DNA of 64,000 bases from Xanthostigma xanthostigma (taxonomy: Eukaryota; Arthropoda; Insecta; Raphidioptera; Raphidiidae): NCBI GenBank assembly GCA_963575645.1, contig OY754470.1:4038501-4102500 (forward strand). Reading direction: 5' to 3'. The notes under the pieces were generated by a model. The model was not told the DNA's origin and ran no database searches. It saw nothing but the letters and a program-made list of their open reading frames with translations. This document shows positions 11,485-25,600 of the stretch, piece by piece. Both the position numbers and the translations under genes were made by a program. The number at the start of each line of letters is the position of its first letter. Position 1 is the first letter of the stretch.

Positions 11485-12087
11485 GGTCCCGCCCGGTTTC
11501 ACCCGGGTGCAAAAGAACGAATGGGGAAGGGAGGAACATGAGTACACACATTCATCTTAGTTTACCGAGATGAATGTTGTGTCCAAATTTCATGATGATC
11601 GGAGTTACCGTTCAAAAGTTTTTGTCGATAAAAAGCAGTATTTATACTTTTTTTTAACTAACATATTTTTTTTTAATTAATTAAATAAAATTAAAATAAA
11701 TTTAAATGTAAGCCTTAGAAGAAAGCAATGCAGAAAATAAAAAAAAAATAAAAATATATTCGCCCAACGAAGGGCTCGAAGTCACGACCCTGATATTGAC
11801 AGTCGATTGAGCTAGCCGGCGTTGTATTCTGGCAACGCTAATATGAGTATATTTAGTTAGTGCATTTCACCTGAATAGAAGCTTATTTTTGAGATACATT
11901 TTGCAACATTTTTCATTAATGCTCCGCTCCTAATGTTCGTAGCCTGATTTTATGTAGCCTATAGCCTTCCTCTATAAATGGGCTATCCAACAAAACAAAT
12001 TTTTTTCAATTTGAACCAGTAGTTCCTGAGATTAGCGCGTTTAAACAAACAAACAAACTCTTTAGCTTTATATATTAGTAGTATAGA
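11480..12087 (-). mobile_element. Helitron-like element, nearly full length
   Basis: On the minus strand it starts TCTATACTACTAATATATAA, continues through TTGTTTAAACGCGCTAATCTC and a block about overgrown shared wording (GGAGCGGAGCAT), and ends in CACCCGGGTGAAACCGGGCG with a slightly mutated CTAG terminus. Other copies are at 14884-15236, 27250-27439 and 40430-40540. This copy is longer because it contains a tRNA-derived segment at 11761-11821. Confidence 0.75.
11761..11821 (-). pseudogene. tRNA-Lys-derived relic
   Basis: Minus strand. The A-box region GCCGGCTAGCTCAATCG and the 3' half with TCAGGGTCGTGACTTCGAGC and CGTTGGGCG closely follow animal tRNA-Lys. About 16-19 bases of the D-loop/anticodon region are missing, so it cannot fold as a working tRNA. 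It is either a SINE head or a captured tRNA fragment, and it sits inside a Helitron-like element. Confidence 0.7.
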
Positions 12088-12934
12088 TATATTACACCGT
12101 ATTTTTGTTTGGCAGAAGTTTTTAAATTAGTTTGATTACTTTATTGAAGGTACAGACAAAACATCTACTTAGACTTTCGTGAAATGCATATAGGTGTTAC
12201 AATAGATTAGGAACACTAAATATTTATTTTTAATTGAATCATTTTTGGGTAATTCCAGCGCCATTTCCTCTCAAAATTGTAATTATTGTATATTCATTTC
12301 GGTTTATTTCACATTATGATGTATAATAACAATAAGTAATAACAAACGGATGTATGAAGCATCAATACTCAGAACAAAGTTCAACATTCAGAAAATTATA
12401 CGATGTAAAATTGAAAATTTGGTATAGAATACTAAAAAGTTATTTATGCTAAATCATTTACATAAAAAGCAAAAATATCCTTGCAATGAGTTTCAAGTCA
12501 GGTAAAAATGAATCATCAAAATAATATTGATACTGAGTTATTTCTATTCTTTTCTACCCAGACTGTTTATATATTATTAAAACAATATCTTGAGATATAC
12601 ATTTAAGAATAAGTTGTTAGAAGTGCATAGAATCGGATGGGTTGAACATATAGGCGCCAAAGTTTCAGGGATGTATTTATACAACATGCAATTTTTTTAT
12701 TTATAAAAATTTATCTAAATATTTCGTCTAACATCAAGATTCAAGAATATACTATTGTTAGGATTATCGGGGTCTCCTAATAAAATTTCTTTACGGCACG
12801 AGCTAATATTTCAAATTATGGATAAGCAAATTAACATATCAAAGTTTTTTGCTTTATAATTAATGTAGGACTAAGAAATTTAGCTTGTTCATCAATTTTT
12901 TTGGAAAATATATAAATCAATTGCCACATTGTAT

Positions 12935-13214
12935 CACTTGAAAACGGCTCGACCGATTTGGCTGATTTTTTATTGTTGTGTTCGTAATTGTCTGAACAAG
13001 GTTTGTATGAAAGAAAATTTTTGGAAAAGTCGGAAATTTGAATGGTATTTTATATAAAAATCTCAATAAAAAAATATGACGAACAATTTGATAATTCTGT
13101 TGTGTAGACGGGAATAATATTTCCAGAGAGAGAAACAGGGAGAGAGAGAGAGAGACTATGTATTAATAAATCTTACAGTTTGGCACCCCAGGTGAAACCG
13201 GGACGGGCCACTAG
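12935..13214 (+). mobile_element. Helitron-like 3' segment
   Basis: It ends GGTGAAACCGGGACGGGCCA then CTAG|T. Upstream is the wording ACGGCTCGACCGATTTGGCTG, typical of the body of these elements, and a GA-rich stretch at about 13118-13156. The 5' limit is approximate. Confidence 0.6.
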
Positions 13215-13675
13215 TTTTTAATAAAATAATGAGAAAAAAAAATAATGATTGCTAAGACTACAATAATGTTACAAAATTATATTGTTTTTGTTCACATTTA
13301 TCCACTTTTTTCATATCGATTTTTTCTGCTATAAAATATTCACTTGTTTTTTTTATTTGCGAATATTCAAAAACAAGCTAGTGGCCGATGGTTAGAAAGA
13401 GAGGTCGAGTCAGAGCGCATTGTTCATCGAATCATCATCCTTCATATGTACGGCGTGTAATGACATTGTGTGCGTGTGTGCGTGTGAAGTAATTCTTTAA
13501 AAGTTGATGCAAGCGCTCCGAAGAGCTTCTAATTTCTTTTCACTCCGTTGACCACTTCGCGGCGCGCGCTAATCCCATATTATTCCAACAGTTTTGTTCA
13601 TTCAAAAACCACAGTGGTATATTACGTTTTTCATATAATGAAACAGTCGAAATAAGAACATACTTATCGAAAATA

Positions 13676-16600
13676 ATGCGCAGTATACAACTAGTATTTC
13701 GATCTTACACAAAAATGGAGTTAAACTTTGTGAAAATTTCAATTTTTATAATATTCACTTCAAATTTTTGCATAATGTGTGGTTACAGTGATATCATTAA
13801 ATATCGCAATGCTTTGATAACGCGGTTTACAAATATTAATAGTGATCGAGAACAGTTTATTGAATTGTTATATTTTAAAAACAGTTTGATTTATCCGTTA
13901 ATAACAATTAACAATATAACAAATAGTTCAGTGGAAACAGAGAGAAGCTTTGTAACGAATCTTCAAGAAGACAACAATGACATTTACTGTGATGAATCGA
14001 ATTGCAGCCAATCAAATATTAAAAACGACAGCTTTTGCGATGAAGGTACCGTTTATAAAAAAAATATTAGTTATTAATTCTGTTAAACTGTCATTTCCAG
14101 TGATGGATTTACGCCTAGGCCCGTGAGGCTCGGGCCTAGGGCGGCATAATTTGAAGGGCGGCAAAATTTTTGAAATGACAAAATTTTAGAGGCGAAAACT
14201 AAAGACAATCAATTTCAAAAATTGGTTCAGATTAGTTTTCATAAAATTTTTTTCTATAGAATATATTATTATAATTCAATTCAATATTTCACTACTCAAT
14301 CTGTATGGGTAAGATGTTAATTTTTTAATAGATCAATATTATAGTCTTTATTGAGTAACTTACTTTTTGTTCCTTTATTTGTTCCTTTAGTGAGATTAAT
14401 TTATAACTTATTTATCTGTCATGTTTATTAGTTATATTTAAAAATTATATTTCAATAAATAAAGTTATTTTTAAATAAAAATATTGGATCAAAATTAATG
14501 AAATTCATTTTATCAAAAAGGGCGGCTCATCGAATGGGGCCTAGGGCGGCAGCAAGCCTGAATCCGTCACTGTACATTTCCCTTGCCTAATACCTACTGA
14601 AGATATTGTTGTGGATTTTTGCGACAACATTAAAGTTGCGTAAACTTGAAATTAGAGTTTGGAAAAGCTCAAAAATGCACTCTTTTATAGCAATGTGGAC
14701 TAAAAAGTAAACAATAATTTTTAAACATAAAGATTTCGTTCAACAGCGGTAGAAAGTTGCCTAGATCGTTCCTATTGCTGTTGAATAAAATCTTTATATT
14801 TAAAAGTTATTTTTTAATTTTTTAGTCCACATTGCTATGAAAGTGTTTTTTTTTGAGTTTTTTTAAACTTTGGTACTTATCAACCTATACTAATATATAA
14901 ATATGAAGAGTTTGTTTGTTTGTTTGAACGCGCTAATCTCAGAAACTACTGGTTCGAATTAAAAATTTTTTTTTGGTTGGATAGTCCATTTATCGAGGAA
15001 GGCTATAGGCTAGATAATATCACGCTACGACCAATAGGAGCGGAGCATCAATGAAAAATGTTGCAAAATACAACTCAAAAGTCCGTCCGACAAAAACTTT
15101 TGAACGGTAACTCTGATCATCATGAAATTTGGACACAACATTCATCTAGGTAAACTAAGATGAACGTGCGTATTCATGTGCCTTCCTCCTTCCATTCGTT
15201 CTTTTGCACTCGGGTGAAACCGGGCGGGGCCGCTAGTAAGTTATATTGTCTAGAATTATACAAAAAAAAGAGATCTCAATTATCAGTTTTAATCGTAAGA
15301 ACTTACCGATAAAACCTTCAACAAATTCTTGGTAAACCCTTTTTCCGAAACTATTTCAGATTAGGAAAAAATAAATATAGATATAGAAGTGACTAGTTTA
15401 CTTGCGAATTATTTTGGCTCCATTTTTACTGAATATTGATATAGTTCATAAATGAGCTGAAATAACCTCATACAGACCATTTACTTAGTTACAGTCTAAT
15501 CGTTTCGTGTTTTTCATTACAAAAAAAAAACAAAAACGGTTAAAAAACCGGTCAAGTCATAGTGAAAAATGCGTGCAGTGGGAATAATATCACAAATTAA
15601 TAGTGATTTCGTCATCAATTAAAACCATTGAACCGATTTTAATGAAATTTTGTAAATGTGTCTTGCTTGGTCCAACTTACGCTATAGGATATTCTTTACA
15701 GTATTTTGTACAAAATTTGTCAAAAAAAAAACAACTGTTTTAGTAACATGTAGCGACATCTGATAGATTTTGCTCATAACTATTAGTTCAGAAGCAAATT
15801 AAAAAAAAAACGGTTTTAGAACCAAGTAGCGACATCTCACAGAATTTGCCCTAAGCTATTAGTTCAGAAGCAAACCTGGTAGAATTTGCTCAAAGCTGTT
15901 AGTTCAGAAGCAAATCTGGTAGAATTTGCTCAAAGCTGTTAGTTCAGAAACAAATCTGGAAGAATTTGCTCAAAGCTATTAGTTCAGACGCCGGGCCGCA
16001 AACGAAATACATTTTGTTGAACTTTCTGATAACACAAAATATATCTATCGCACCCGGGTGAAGCCGGGCCGGGCCGCAAGTTACAAAACTTTAAAGTAAA
16101 GAAAAAAAGTCGTTTTCATTTTCCAAAATAAATTATTATTTTCAACTTTTCAATACTTCCTAAGACAGTTTTATATCAGTAGATCAAATTTTTGAGAACA
16201 TGACAAAAAGAAAAATTGTTGACAATATGGTCTGATGAGGTACTTTTCATTTCTGAGTTCTGATTTTTGGTGCCCCCTGAGATGTGATGCCCTAAGCAAT
16301 TGCTTACTTTGCTTATAGGTTAATCCAGCACTGAAAATGAGTTACAATCGTAAAGAGAGAATGGGTCTTCCATATTACTGTATACATTCAAAGGAAATAC
16401 CTCATTCATAAACTACAGATTACAATTAAGTAGATGAAGATAATCGTTTACTTAATTGTTTATATTGTATACGTATATCAATAATGAATCAATTATTAGA
16501 CATGATTCAAAATGGAAATTTTATGACAAAACCACGCGATTTTCACATTTACATAAATTTAAATAAATACAGCAATCAAGCCTGTTAAAAATCGCAGTGA

Positions 16601-19600
16601 AAAACTATGATTTATGACATGTTATTACAATTTGTTTATGCATTTTTAAGTTTAAACGAAAAACAATGTCAAACAACAATTAATTATTAACTTTGTTGTT
16701 CTTTACTGTTGCATTTATCTATTGCCCTGTAATAAAGTAATAAACACAAAGTCTACCGATGTTGCAATGCACTTAAAAAATGTAAATAGCTCTTTTCAAG
16801 ATGCAAGTTCAAGTTCAAATATATACGCCCATACCTTCCGTAGAACTGGTCTGCATCGAAACTTTCACTTTTTACGATTAAATAATAGTATAGGTTATAG
16901 ACACCATATTATATCTATTAAATTAACTATATGAATCATTGCCTATCTACTCAATGTGCGGTGGTGAACGCAACAAAGCGTATCGAAAATATATCCGCGT
17001 CTCTTTTTTCGATGTAATTCCCTGATTTCTCCGATGTTAGGATTGGTTGATGTACTTGCATTCAATCTAAATAAAGTATCTCTGTTTCAAAAACTTTGTC
17101 TTTGTCTATGACGTTAACATGGGCGTACCCAGGTTTTGGCCCAGGAGGGGGCAAATTAGAAATTTCTTAAGCCGGTGATTACGGCGTAAAAAAAGACAGA
17201 AGTATATGCTGCACCCTAATAGTTCCATTGCGATTTTATTCCTATGCTCAGTATAGAATAAAAGTATCTGGTAGATACATAGATCTAATTCAAAACTAGC
17301 TTTCGTGCGCGGTTTCGCTTTCTGGGACGACGATTTTATTCTGATTAGTCGGCGCGAACAACGATTTTTTTAAGATACTAGTGATTAAGTCTATTTTCGC
17401 CACGCGCAATATCGAAATGCAAGAATTCAAAATAACATTTTCCTTTCATACATATATTCCTGTTTCTGTTTCTGGTGAGTGGTGACAAAATCTAAACTCC
17501 TGCACCGTTAGGTTCAGGTTGACGGAGACCTCCATTCATATGGAAGTCAACATATTTTTTTCAAAAGATCCCTCTAGGTCTGGAGGGCCTGGATAGACAA
17601 ACAGACAGACATGTATTAGAAAATTATATAGGTACATGAGTTTTGTTGGTATGGTAAGTATAGCAATGGAAATCTTAATGATTTCCATTGCTATATACTT
17701 ACGGAAAATCGTTCCACAAGAAATGCGCATATGATCCTTCTTGACAATTTTCAAATTACATAATTTATAGACAAAATTTTTTTTCTTCAGTGAATTCCCT
17801 AATTGTAATTTATAAATTGTGAGAGTTATAATAACACCACAGTAATTAAAATAATATGACAATTTTCCCCGAACGTTACCACATTTGTAACTTCTAATAA
17901 TTATTGTGGACAATCTAACCTTTTGTTTTAATAATTCATTCTTCTATGGCTTATGCAATATGCAACTCAACAAGATTCACTTGGTTACTCATATGATTAA
18001 TATGGCATTTATATGAAAAACGGAAATTAAGTAAACAATATTACAAATTGGTTGTCATAAATTTGCATTATCGTTTACCATTAGTCGTTACACGAATTCT
18101 CATCATTCATTCAGTTTCAAAGGAATTGAAAAGTATAGTATTTTTGAAATCGAGGCTCGTCTCGTCCTTAACTAATAATCTAATCAAAGATGTCAAATCT
18201 TCTTGGTTTCCGTGGGCCATTGGTATTACTACCTGACGTTCCGTTTACAACTGCGGTAGATAATATCAAAGGCGATCTGGTAGCGGGCGAAGTTTCTGGA
18301 AACCAAGAAGATTTGGATCAACACCGGCCGTGAAAGCCTACACACTTGGATAATCAAAGATGGTTTTTACAGTCAAAACAAAAACCAAGAACTTCAGATT
18401 TTTTCCACCTTCAATCAATGCGACGTTAAAAGAAGTATATAAAGGAAAAAACGTTTTTAGTCCATTTAAAAATTAATTTAATAATTATAATGCCAAAAAA
18501 AAACGGACGTTCTGTTTTGACAAAACTTTTGGTTTGTTTTTGAACAAAGCCGCCTGTTTTGCCAAAGAATAAAGATGCAATTTTTGTTTGAAGGGAGACG
18601 AAACCGTAGCCGATAATTATCTCGAACTTCACTTATTTTATTTATTATAAGTCTTCATATTCTCTACTTCAGTTGTTTGATTACCTATATTTATATACCT
18701 GCAAAATGCTAAAGGTTTTATTCGAATCATTCAAAAGCTGTGCCCCGCAGTCTGGACAATCATAAAAAATACGCAGTGGTCGAATTGAGAACCCTCTCCT
18801 TTCTATTCACCCATCTGCAATTTGATGACACTAGCTATAGATAACTTTATATTTAGGCCATCCCCTAAATTATACAGTAAAGAAACTAAGGAAAACTGAT
18901 GAAGAAATGTTTCTAGTGTACAAGAGACAAGATTTCTTTGGCTACCACCAATCACCATATATGTTAAACTTGTCTTATATGAATGACAATAAACTTATTA
19001 TTATTATTATGCCTTCAATAAATGGTGACATATGATGTGCATATACCTTTTTAAAGATAAAAAAAATGATAAATAATTCATAATGCATATGACGCGTGTA
19101 GCGGGCCTTAACACCAGTATGGTTAGATGACCTCAACGTCTCCGTTGTGCTCTATATGATCAATAATTAGGAATATGTCATTCATTGTAAAAAAAAATTA
19201 TCGATGAATATATTAGTTGTTGATGTGTTTCGTAAGCATTTAAAATGAAACTTTCACATAGGAAGATACTTTAAGATAATCTTAAGCAATTACTCATTAA
19301 TACTCGTAAAAATTGAAATTTTCTATGAAACTGAACATGTTTATAGAACAAAGCGCGCTGATTTTAATGGGCCCAAACAAACGTCCGTATCATTTTTAGT
19401 GTATAGATGATATTATGTAACGGCCAAGCAGGTTGAATAGAACTCACAGTTGAATTTTCCATCACTTTCGCAAAAATGTTAGGTCTATGGCACGCCGTTT
19501 TACTATTTAATCGTAAAATAATTTCACAAAATATACCTATTCGGAACCCAAACGAATGGTCAGACCTCTGTTGAGAAATGCGCCGAACTGCCCTATACTC

Positions 19601-22600
19601 TATAGTTTACCTGTCAAAAACCCCCCTTAGGGCAGTTCGGCGCATTTCTCACCAGAGGTCTCACCATTCCTTTGGGTTCGGAATATAAAAATATTTAACA
19701 CTTTCAATTTTAGAAAACTTTTTTGATTATGTACTGACATAATAAAAATACAATATTATTATGTCCTGACATAAAATTAAATGCTTATTCATCGGAGGAG
19801 ATACGAAAAACGACGAATTAAATTATTATGTTGCGAAATAATTATAATTATTTAGGATTTTTCTCTTGAAAAAATAAAAATATTTTTATTATCTTGTGAC
19901 ATAAAAATAACAATTAGTTTTATTATTTTTTGTCAGGATATTTTTAGTTAAAAAAATATTTATTACCTCTACGCATAATAAAATTATTTTCAATTATTTT
20001 TATGTCACAACATAATAAAAATATTTGTATTTTTCCATTTATTTTCATTATTACTTTATGACTCAACATTTGGTAGTTGCCTTACCGGCTTAACCAATAA
20101 AACAGTAAAAAATAAAAACATCGCCCAGAAAACGGTTGTGCTTGTTTGCTGCTGGAGGACGCGAGCATAATCACTGGGCGACATAAACTCGTTAATCCGA
20201 CTATGATACATTAACGCGTACGAGCCCGCGGGTAAACGGTAGTACTGTATAGTACTATAATTTTAAAATCAATGAAAGAGAAACATTGGAAGGTAGATGT
20301 TTCATAACTGTTTTACGCATGCATTATCTCTGTGTGTATTCACGATACTTTCAAGGACACCGCCGCATCCTGAAAGCATATCGTCAATCACCATCACGTC
20401 ACATGCGTCTGATCATAATTATGTAAGCGTGTTTGTCCGCAGGATAATTGAAAACTTATGCCCGGTTTACATTATTCCAGTCCAGCGATCCAGTCCAGTG
20501 CTGGATTGCAACTGGAATAATGTAAACCCTCACTGGAATGCACTGGATCCAGTAAGCATTCCAGTCCAGTAACTGGATTCGCGGTCTACTTTTGAATCCA
20601 GTGCGATCAATCCAGTGCAACTGGAATAATGTAGACGGCCAATCCAGTGCCATTCCGTTCCTTTTTTCTTAGTTCATTATCAACCTCATTAATAACTTCT
20701 TGTAGCAAGAGTGATTGAGCACGTTTGAAACATTTTCGAAACTGATCTCTTTTTGAAATCATTGTCACTGTAGTTTTCACAATGAAAACGGCTTCTAAAT
20801 GACTGGAATAATGTAGACAACGAATCCAGTCCAGCGATCCAGTCCAGCACTGGACTGGATCGCTGGACTGGAATAATGTAAACCGGGCATTAAAAGCGAC
20901 TATCTATAAATATTCTTTGACTGTATATAAGATACCGCACCTATCTGCAACACGGGGCTTACATAATTAGGCTTGACCTTTGAAAGATGTCATGGCCGTT
21001 GATAAAAATTTAAAAAACTGCAATTTTGTTCCTCTACAACAAACAATACGCTCATTAGCTTCCAGGTAGAAATATTGATGATTAGTATAGATATAGCTTT
21101 ATATACATATTATATAAAAAATCTCGTGACACGATCTTCGTCCGCGCTAATCTCCAAAACTAATGAACCGATTTGGCTTGGTCCAACTTACGCTATAGGT
21201 CAAACCGTCAAAGCAATTAGTTCAGAAGCAAACAAAAAAAAACTGTTTAAGTACCAAGTAGCGATATCTGGTAGAATTTGCTCAAAGCTATTATTTATAC
21301 ATTTTCAAATCTTAATGTATTATTAATAATTTTTGTTAATATATTGTCTGAAAAATTGGTCGATAATTTTATTTATTGAATTTATACATTTTGCAGAATT
21401 ATATCTATCGCACCCGGGTGAATCTGGGACGGGTCGCTAGTAGTAATATAATATGGGTATTATGTCGTTATTATATGCCATTCACGACTCAAGTAAAAAC
21501 GGATATTCAAATCTTTGATTAACGTCTGATTAGAACTTTTCAATAAATACCAATTTTTCAGACAGATATATTAATAAAAATATATACAATTAATATATTA
21601 ACGTTTCGGTCCAGATTTGGATCTTCTTCAGAACTCATCTAAAAAATATAAAAATTAATTAATAATTGGTTTCTAATTGGGTTTTGAAAAAAAATCGCTT
21701 CAAGTTTTTTCAAAAACCAATTAGAAACTAATTATTAATTAATTTTTATATTTTTTAGATCAGTTCTGAAGAAGTTCTAAATCCGGACCGAAACGTTAAT
21801 GTATTAATTTTATATATTTTTTGTCTGAAAAATTGGTCGATAATTTTATTTATAAAAAAAGGATATTACAAGGAAAATATATAGCTAGAGCTTTGATGAT
21901 ATAAAATAAAAATATACGATTTTTATTAGTGATGAAGATTCCTTCGAACGGGGGTCCAGGCAGCAATCGTTCCGTCAAATCCGCCATTGCGACACCGAAA
22001 ATTTAAGAAAAATCGTAATGAAGAACTTTAATTCATGCAGAACATTTTTCACAGATTTCGCCGAACCGGTTGATTCAACGACGCGGTTTTTAATGGAAAG
22101 CCTATTTAAAACAATGCCGCCTTTCGATTTTACAAACGTTGCTGGGATCAGTTTGGAATGTCGAGTTCAAGGAATCCAATATTTACGAGCCCTTGATAAA
22201 TTCAAGTTATGGGCATTGAAAAGTAAGTGTTAAAATATTACATAATAGCGAGCACGTTTAAAAAGCGGGTCATGCATTTCAATTCGACATTTATATTGTG
22301 CCTTTGACCATGGAACAATTACGCATTGATTTTAAGTATTCGAAACCGTCAGGCCCTTGAAAAAGTACAAAGAACTATATAGGTAAGGTTAAAAAAAATG
22401 TAATTTAAGATAAGTTTATAAAATTGAATACTGCATGTACGAGATCGAAACTTTCTCAGTTTCGTCTCGGAGATTTTCTCGTTTTTGACTCATCAATACT
22501 TTTGAAAAAGTATAAGACGCAATATACAGATTGGTTTTTAAAAACCGAACACCTGATTTATTCCCTTAAGGTATGGTTTCGCTGGCGCATCTGGCGACGG

Positions 22601-25600
22601 CGACTGGTCGTCTCGTCTTAGACGCAGCCGCCGGTCGCGGCGACAATTGGTTTGGTTGACGCGTCTGGCTTCGCGTCTCGCTCTCGCACTACGACTAGGA
22701 TAATCTACTCAGTAGTCTTATAAAGTGAAAAACAAGTGTTTATTATTAATATGGAAAATGGAAATTTACTACTACAATTACTTTTATTAGAAGAGGAGGA
22801 AGAGCAGATGCTAGTTCATCAAATTTTCCAGAAAAGGTGTAAGGTACAACCTATATTTTTAAAGAAGATGAAGAAGGATGTTTTGAATTACTTATTAATC
22901 ATTTAAAAGAAGCCGAAAAAAAAATTTAGAGAGTTTTTCGTTTAAATTTTGACCAAAAATCGCACAGCCGCGCGTCTAGACTGGTCTAGAGAGCAGTCGA
23001 GTCGCAGACGCTGCGACTGGCTTGATGCGTCCGCGTCTAAGACGCTCGAGCGGAACCACATGCATGGTTTCGGATTAAAGCAGTCGTGCGCGTCTGGCCG
23101 CAGTCGCGAGTCGCCGCCGCCAGACGCGCCAGCGAAATCATACCTTTAGGTTGCATTCAAACGAATTTTACCCCCCGTAATAATCTTCATAGTTTCAGGG
23201 GGGAAATCGATTGCCGTATTTTTTTAGGACCTAGTGCATTTCGGTGCAGTGCAATGCACTTGCACTCATTTTTTTTTAAATGGGGACCCCGTTTTTTTTG
23301 CTGTTTCTGATTTTTTAAATAAAAAAATTTCTATCATATCCTTATTCTATCATAACCTTATTTCTCCTTCCATATTGTTTTGATTGTTTTCCCACAACAC
23401 AGGCAAGGTAAATACCCGGAAACTTGAATTCGACGCGTCGAAACGCAATTTCGTGCGTGGCATAATTTTGAGCGGTTATATCGAGTCAGATTCGCGTTTT
23501 TTATTTAAATATCCGGGACAAAAAGTGTTTATTTTTTCATAAAAAATCAGAAACTGCCCCATTTTAAAAAAATGAGTGCAAGTGCATTGCACTGCACCAG
23601 AATGCACTAGGTCATAAAAAAATACGGCAATCGATTTTCCCCCTGAAACTATGAAGATTATTACGGGGGGTAAAATTCCTTTGAATGCAACCTAAGGGAA
23701 TAAATCAGGTGTTCGGTTTTTAAAAAACCACCCTGTATATACACGAGTTTTGTTGACATGGTAGCTATGGAAATCATTAATGCATTACAGAAAATCGTTT
23801 CACATAAAATGCATACGAACCTGGGCGACCAGTCTATACAGGGGAGTCTTAACCATAATGTGCCCGCAACCCCGTTTCAACGAAAAAATAAAATTTAAAA
23901 ATTTGTGTTCCATTTGTTTTTATTTAATACTTACTCTACAATAAAGTTACGTACATTTTCAAACATCAAATTCAATTTATGTGGTTTTTAAGTTTGCAAA
24001 CTTTTTAATATCTACTGTTTTGAAATCTATACAAAGCATCTATTTTGTTGTGGAGTGTGCAAAAATTCATATACGTGTATGAATCTATTTTCGAATTAAT
24101 TTAATACAGTGTAAACTCTTTATAACGAAACTCAAGGGACCGAGCATTTTTTATCGTTATAGAGAGTTACCGTTATATGGAGTGAAGAAAGAAAAACAAC
24201 CAAATTAACAATAATCTTCAATGTACTGTATAATCTCTTTATAACGAATTTTAAGGGACCGAACATTTTTTTCGTTATAAAGAGTTTTCGTTATATGGAG
24301 GGAAGAATGAAAAATAACCAATTTTCACAAAATTAATTTATTCCAAACACATATACCTATAGTTTGGCGTCATCAAGTGCTTGTTGAATAGATGGTGATG
24401 GTTCAGAATGGTCCTCTTTATGTCTGTAAACATTTGCTGACGCCTAAATATGAACATATTTCTTCGTAATAGAGAATGGCTGTTGCGTTATAAAGACGGT
24501 ATTAATGTATAGGTTTTAAGGTAAACCAACCAAATCGTAAAAATTTCGACGTTATAGGGAGTTTTTCGTTATAACGAAGGACGCTATAAAGAGTTTACAC
24601 TGTATAGTAAAATCATTTATCATTTTTCGTTTAATTTTCAGTGTATGACGCCTCGGCTAAACTACCTTCTGGTTTATTGAATGGAAATTTAAACCAGTTC
24701 GGTGATTTTGACCAATGCTTAGAAGTGCAGTCAATGCATACGGAGAAGTCTATGACAGGTCAATATTGCCTTGCGTTTATACAAATAGATGCACCAGCAA
24801 ATAGACAACTGCATCAAGTTCACGAGTTGATACATTCTCACTGGATGCTGCGTAGCAAACTTAGTGATGTAAGTTAGATATTATCTCACGAAACAATTAA
24901 CATTGCGAAACATGCAATCACAATATTATGTAATAACTTTTTTACCATTTTTTTTTATTATTCTAGTAAATAATAAAGATATAAACTAGTGTTGGGCGAT
25001 TATGAATGATATAATCGAAATATTTCGATTATGGCCGAATAATCGATCATTCGATTATGGCAACCGAGATATCATTCGCTTGAATCGATTATGAAATATG
25101 AAATGAATATTAATCCCGACAGTTCTTGCTATGTCAACTGTCGATTAATATTGATATATCATTCGGTTTCTGCATCTACATGCACTGGGATGGGAAGTCT
25201 TTGCTGGAGAGTGGGGGTGTTTTCGATTGATCATACTTTGTTGTACTTAGTGTTAACTTGTAGTGGAATAATGAAGTGATGCGGTGCTAATTTAAATGAT
25301 ATTCATAATCATGACATAGAAACAATAAAGATATTAGACTAAAGAAATGCAGATTGAAAGTACCTCAGAAAAATCCATCCTACTTTGGCAGTGTTTTATT
25401 TAATAAACTACCAAATAGCTTAACTGAAATTCAGTGTGGTAAAGAATTTAAGTTCAAACTTAAATCATTTTTCCTAAAAAAATGTTTTTATGACATTAAG
25501 GATTTTTTTTATTTCAATTTTAATGTTTAACTCATTATGTAAATTGACGATGTATCCATCTAGGGAATAACAAATATATTTCTATTTCTATTCGATCATA

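Larger units (their letters stand above)
6554..13675. other. Repeat-rich intergenic region
   Basis: About 7.1 kb between the CHK-like gene and the NRF-6-like gene. No open frame here resembles a protein. The left part (6554-7790) is plain AT-rich sequence. From 7800 on it is a patchwork of repeats: a dispersed insect-type repeat, a 79-bp tandem array, a foldback element, a hAT-type element with a nested inverted element, and Helitron-like pieces. There is a GA-rich microsatellite at about 13118-13156. The GC-richer stretch at about 13385-13600 may contain the promoter of the NRF-6-like gene. Confidence 0.6.
14046..21937. other. 7.9-kb first intron of the NRF-6-like gene
   Basis: No exon evidence was found inside. 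It is packed with mobile elements, listed separately. It also has two short hairpins: arms GTAAGTATAGCAATGGAAATC at about 17653 with a complement ending near 17702, and AAATCTTCTTGGTTTCC at about 18196 with a complement near 18297. A likely LINE 3' end with a TTA-repeat tail lies near 18940-19006. Between about 19690 and 20070 there are repeated ATGTC...GACATAA words whose arms invert each other. Confidence 0.6.
22527..23735. mobile_element. Foldback element with TA target duplication
   Basis: The left end is CAGATTGGTTTTTAAAAACC and the right end GGTTTTTTAAAAAACC-like sequence closing in CCACCCTG, flanked by TA on both sides. The arms continue inwards for about 200 bp (GAACACCTGATTTATTCCC; TAATAATCTTCATAGTTTCA; AGTGCATTGCACTGCACC). 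The left arm is split by a PIF/Harbinger-type insertion at 22569-23145. It lies in intron 2 of the NRF-6-like gene. Confidence 0.75.

Noticed and set aside
17536..17913. 125-codon minus-strand frame in intron 1 of the NRF-6-like gene
   Set aside because: It crosses a hairpin repeat, has no homologous motif and no splice context.
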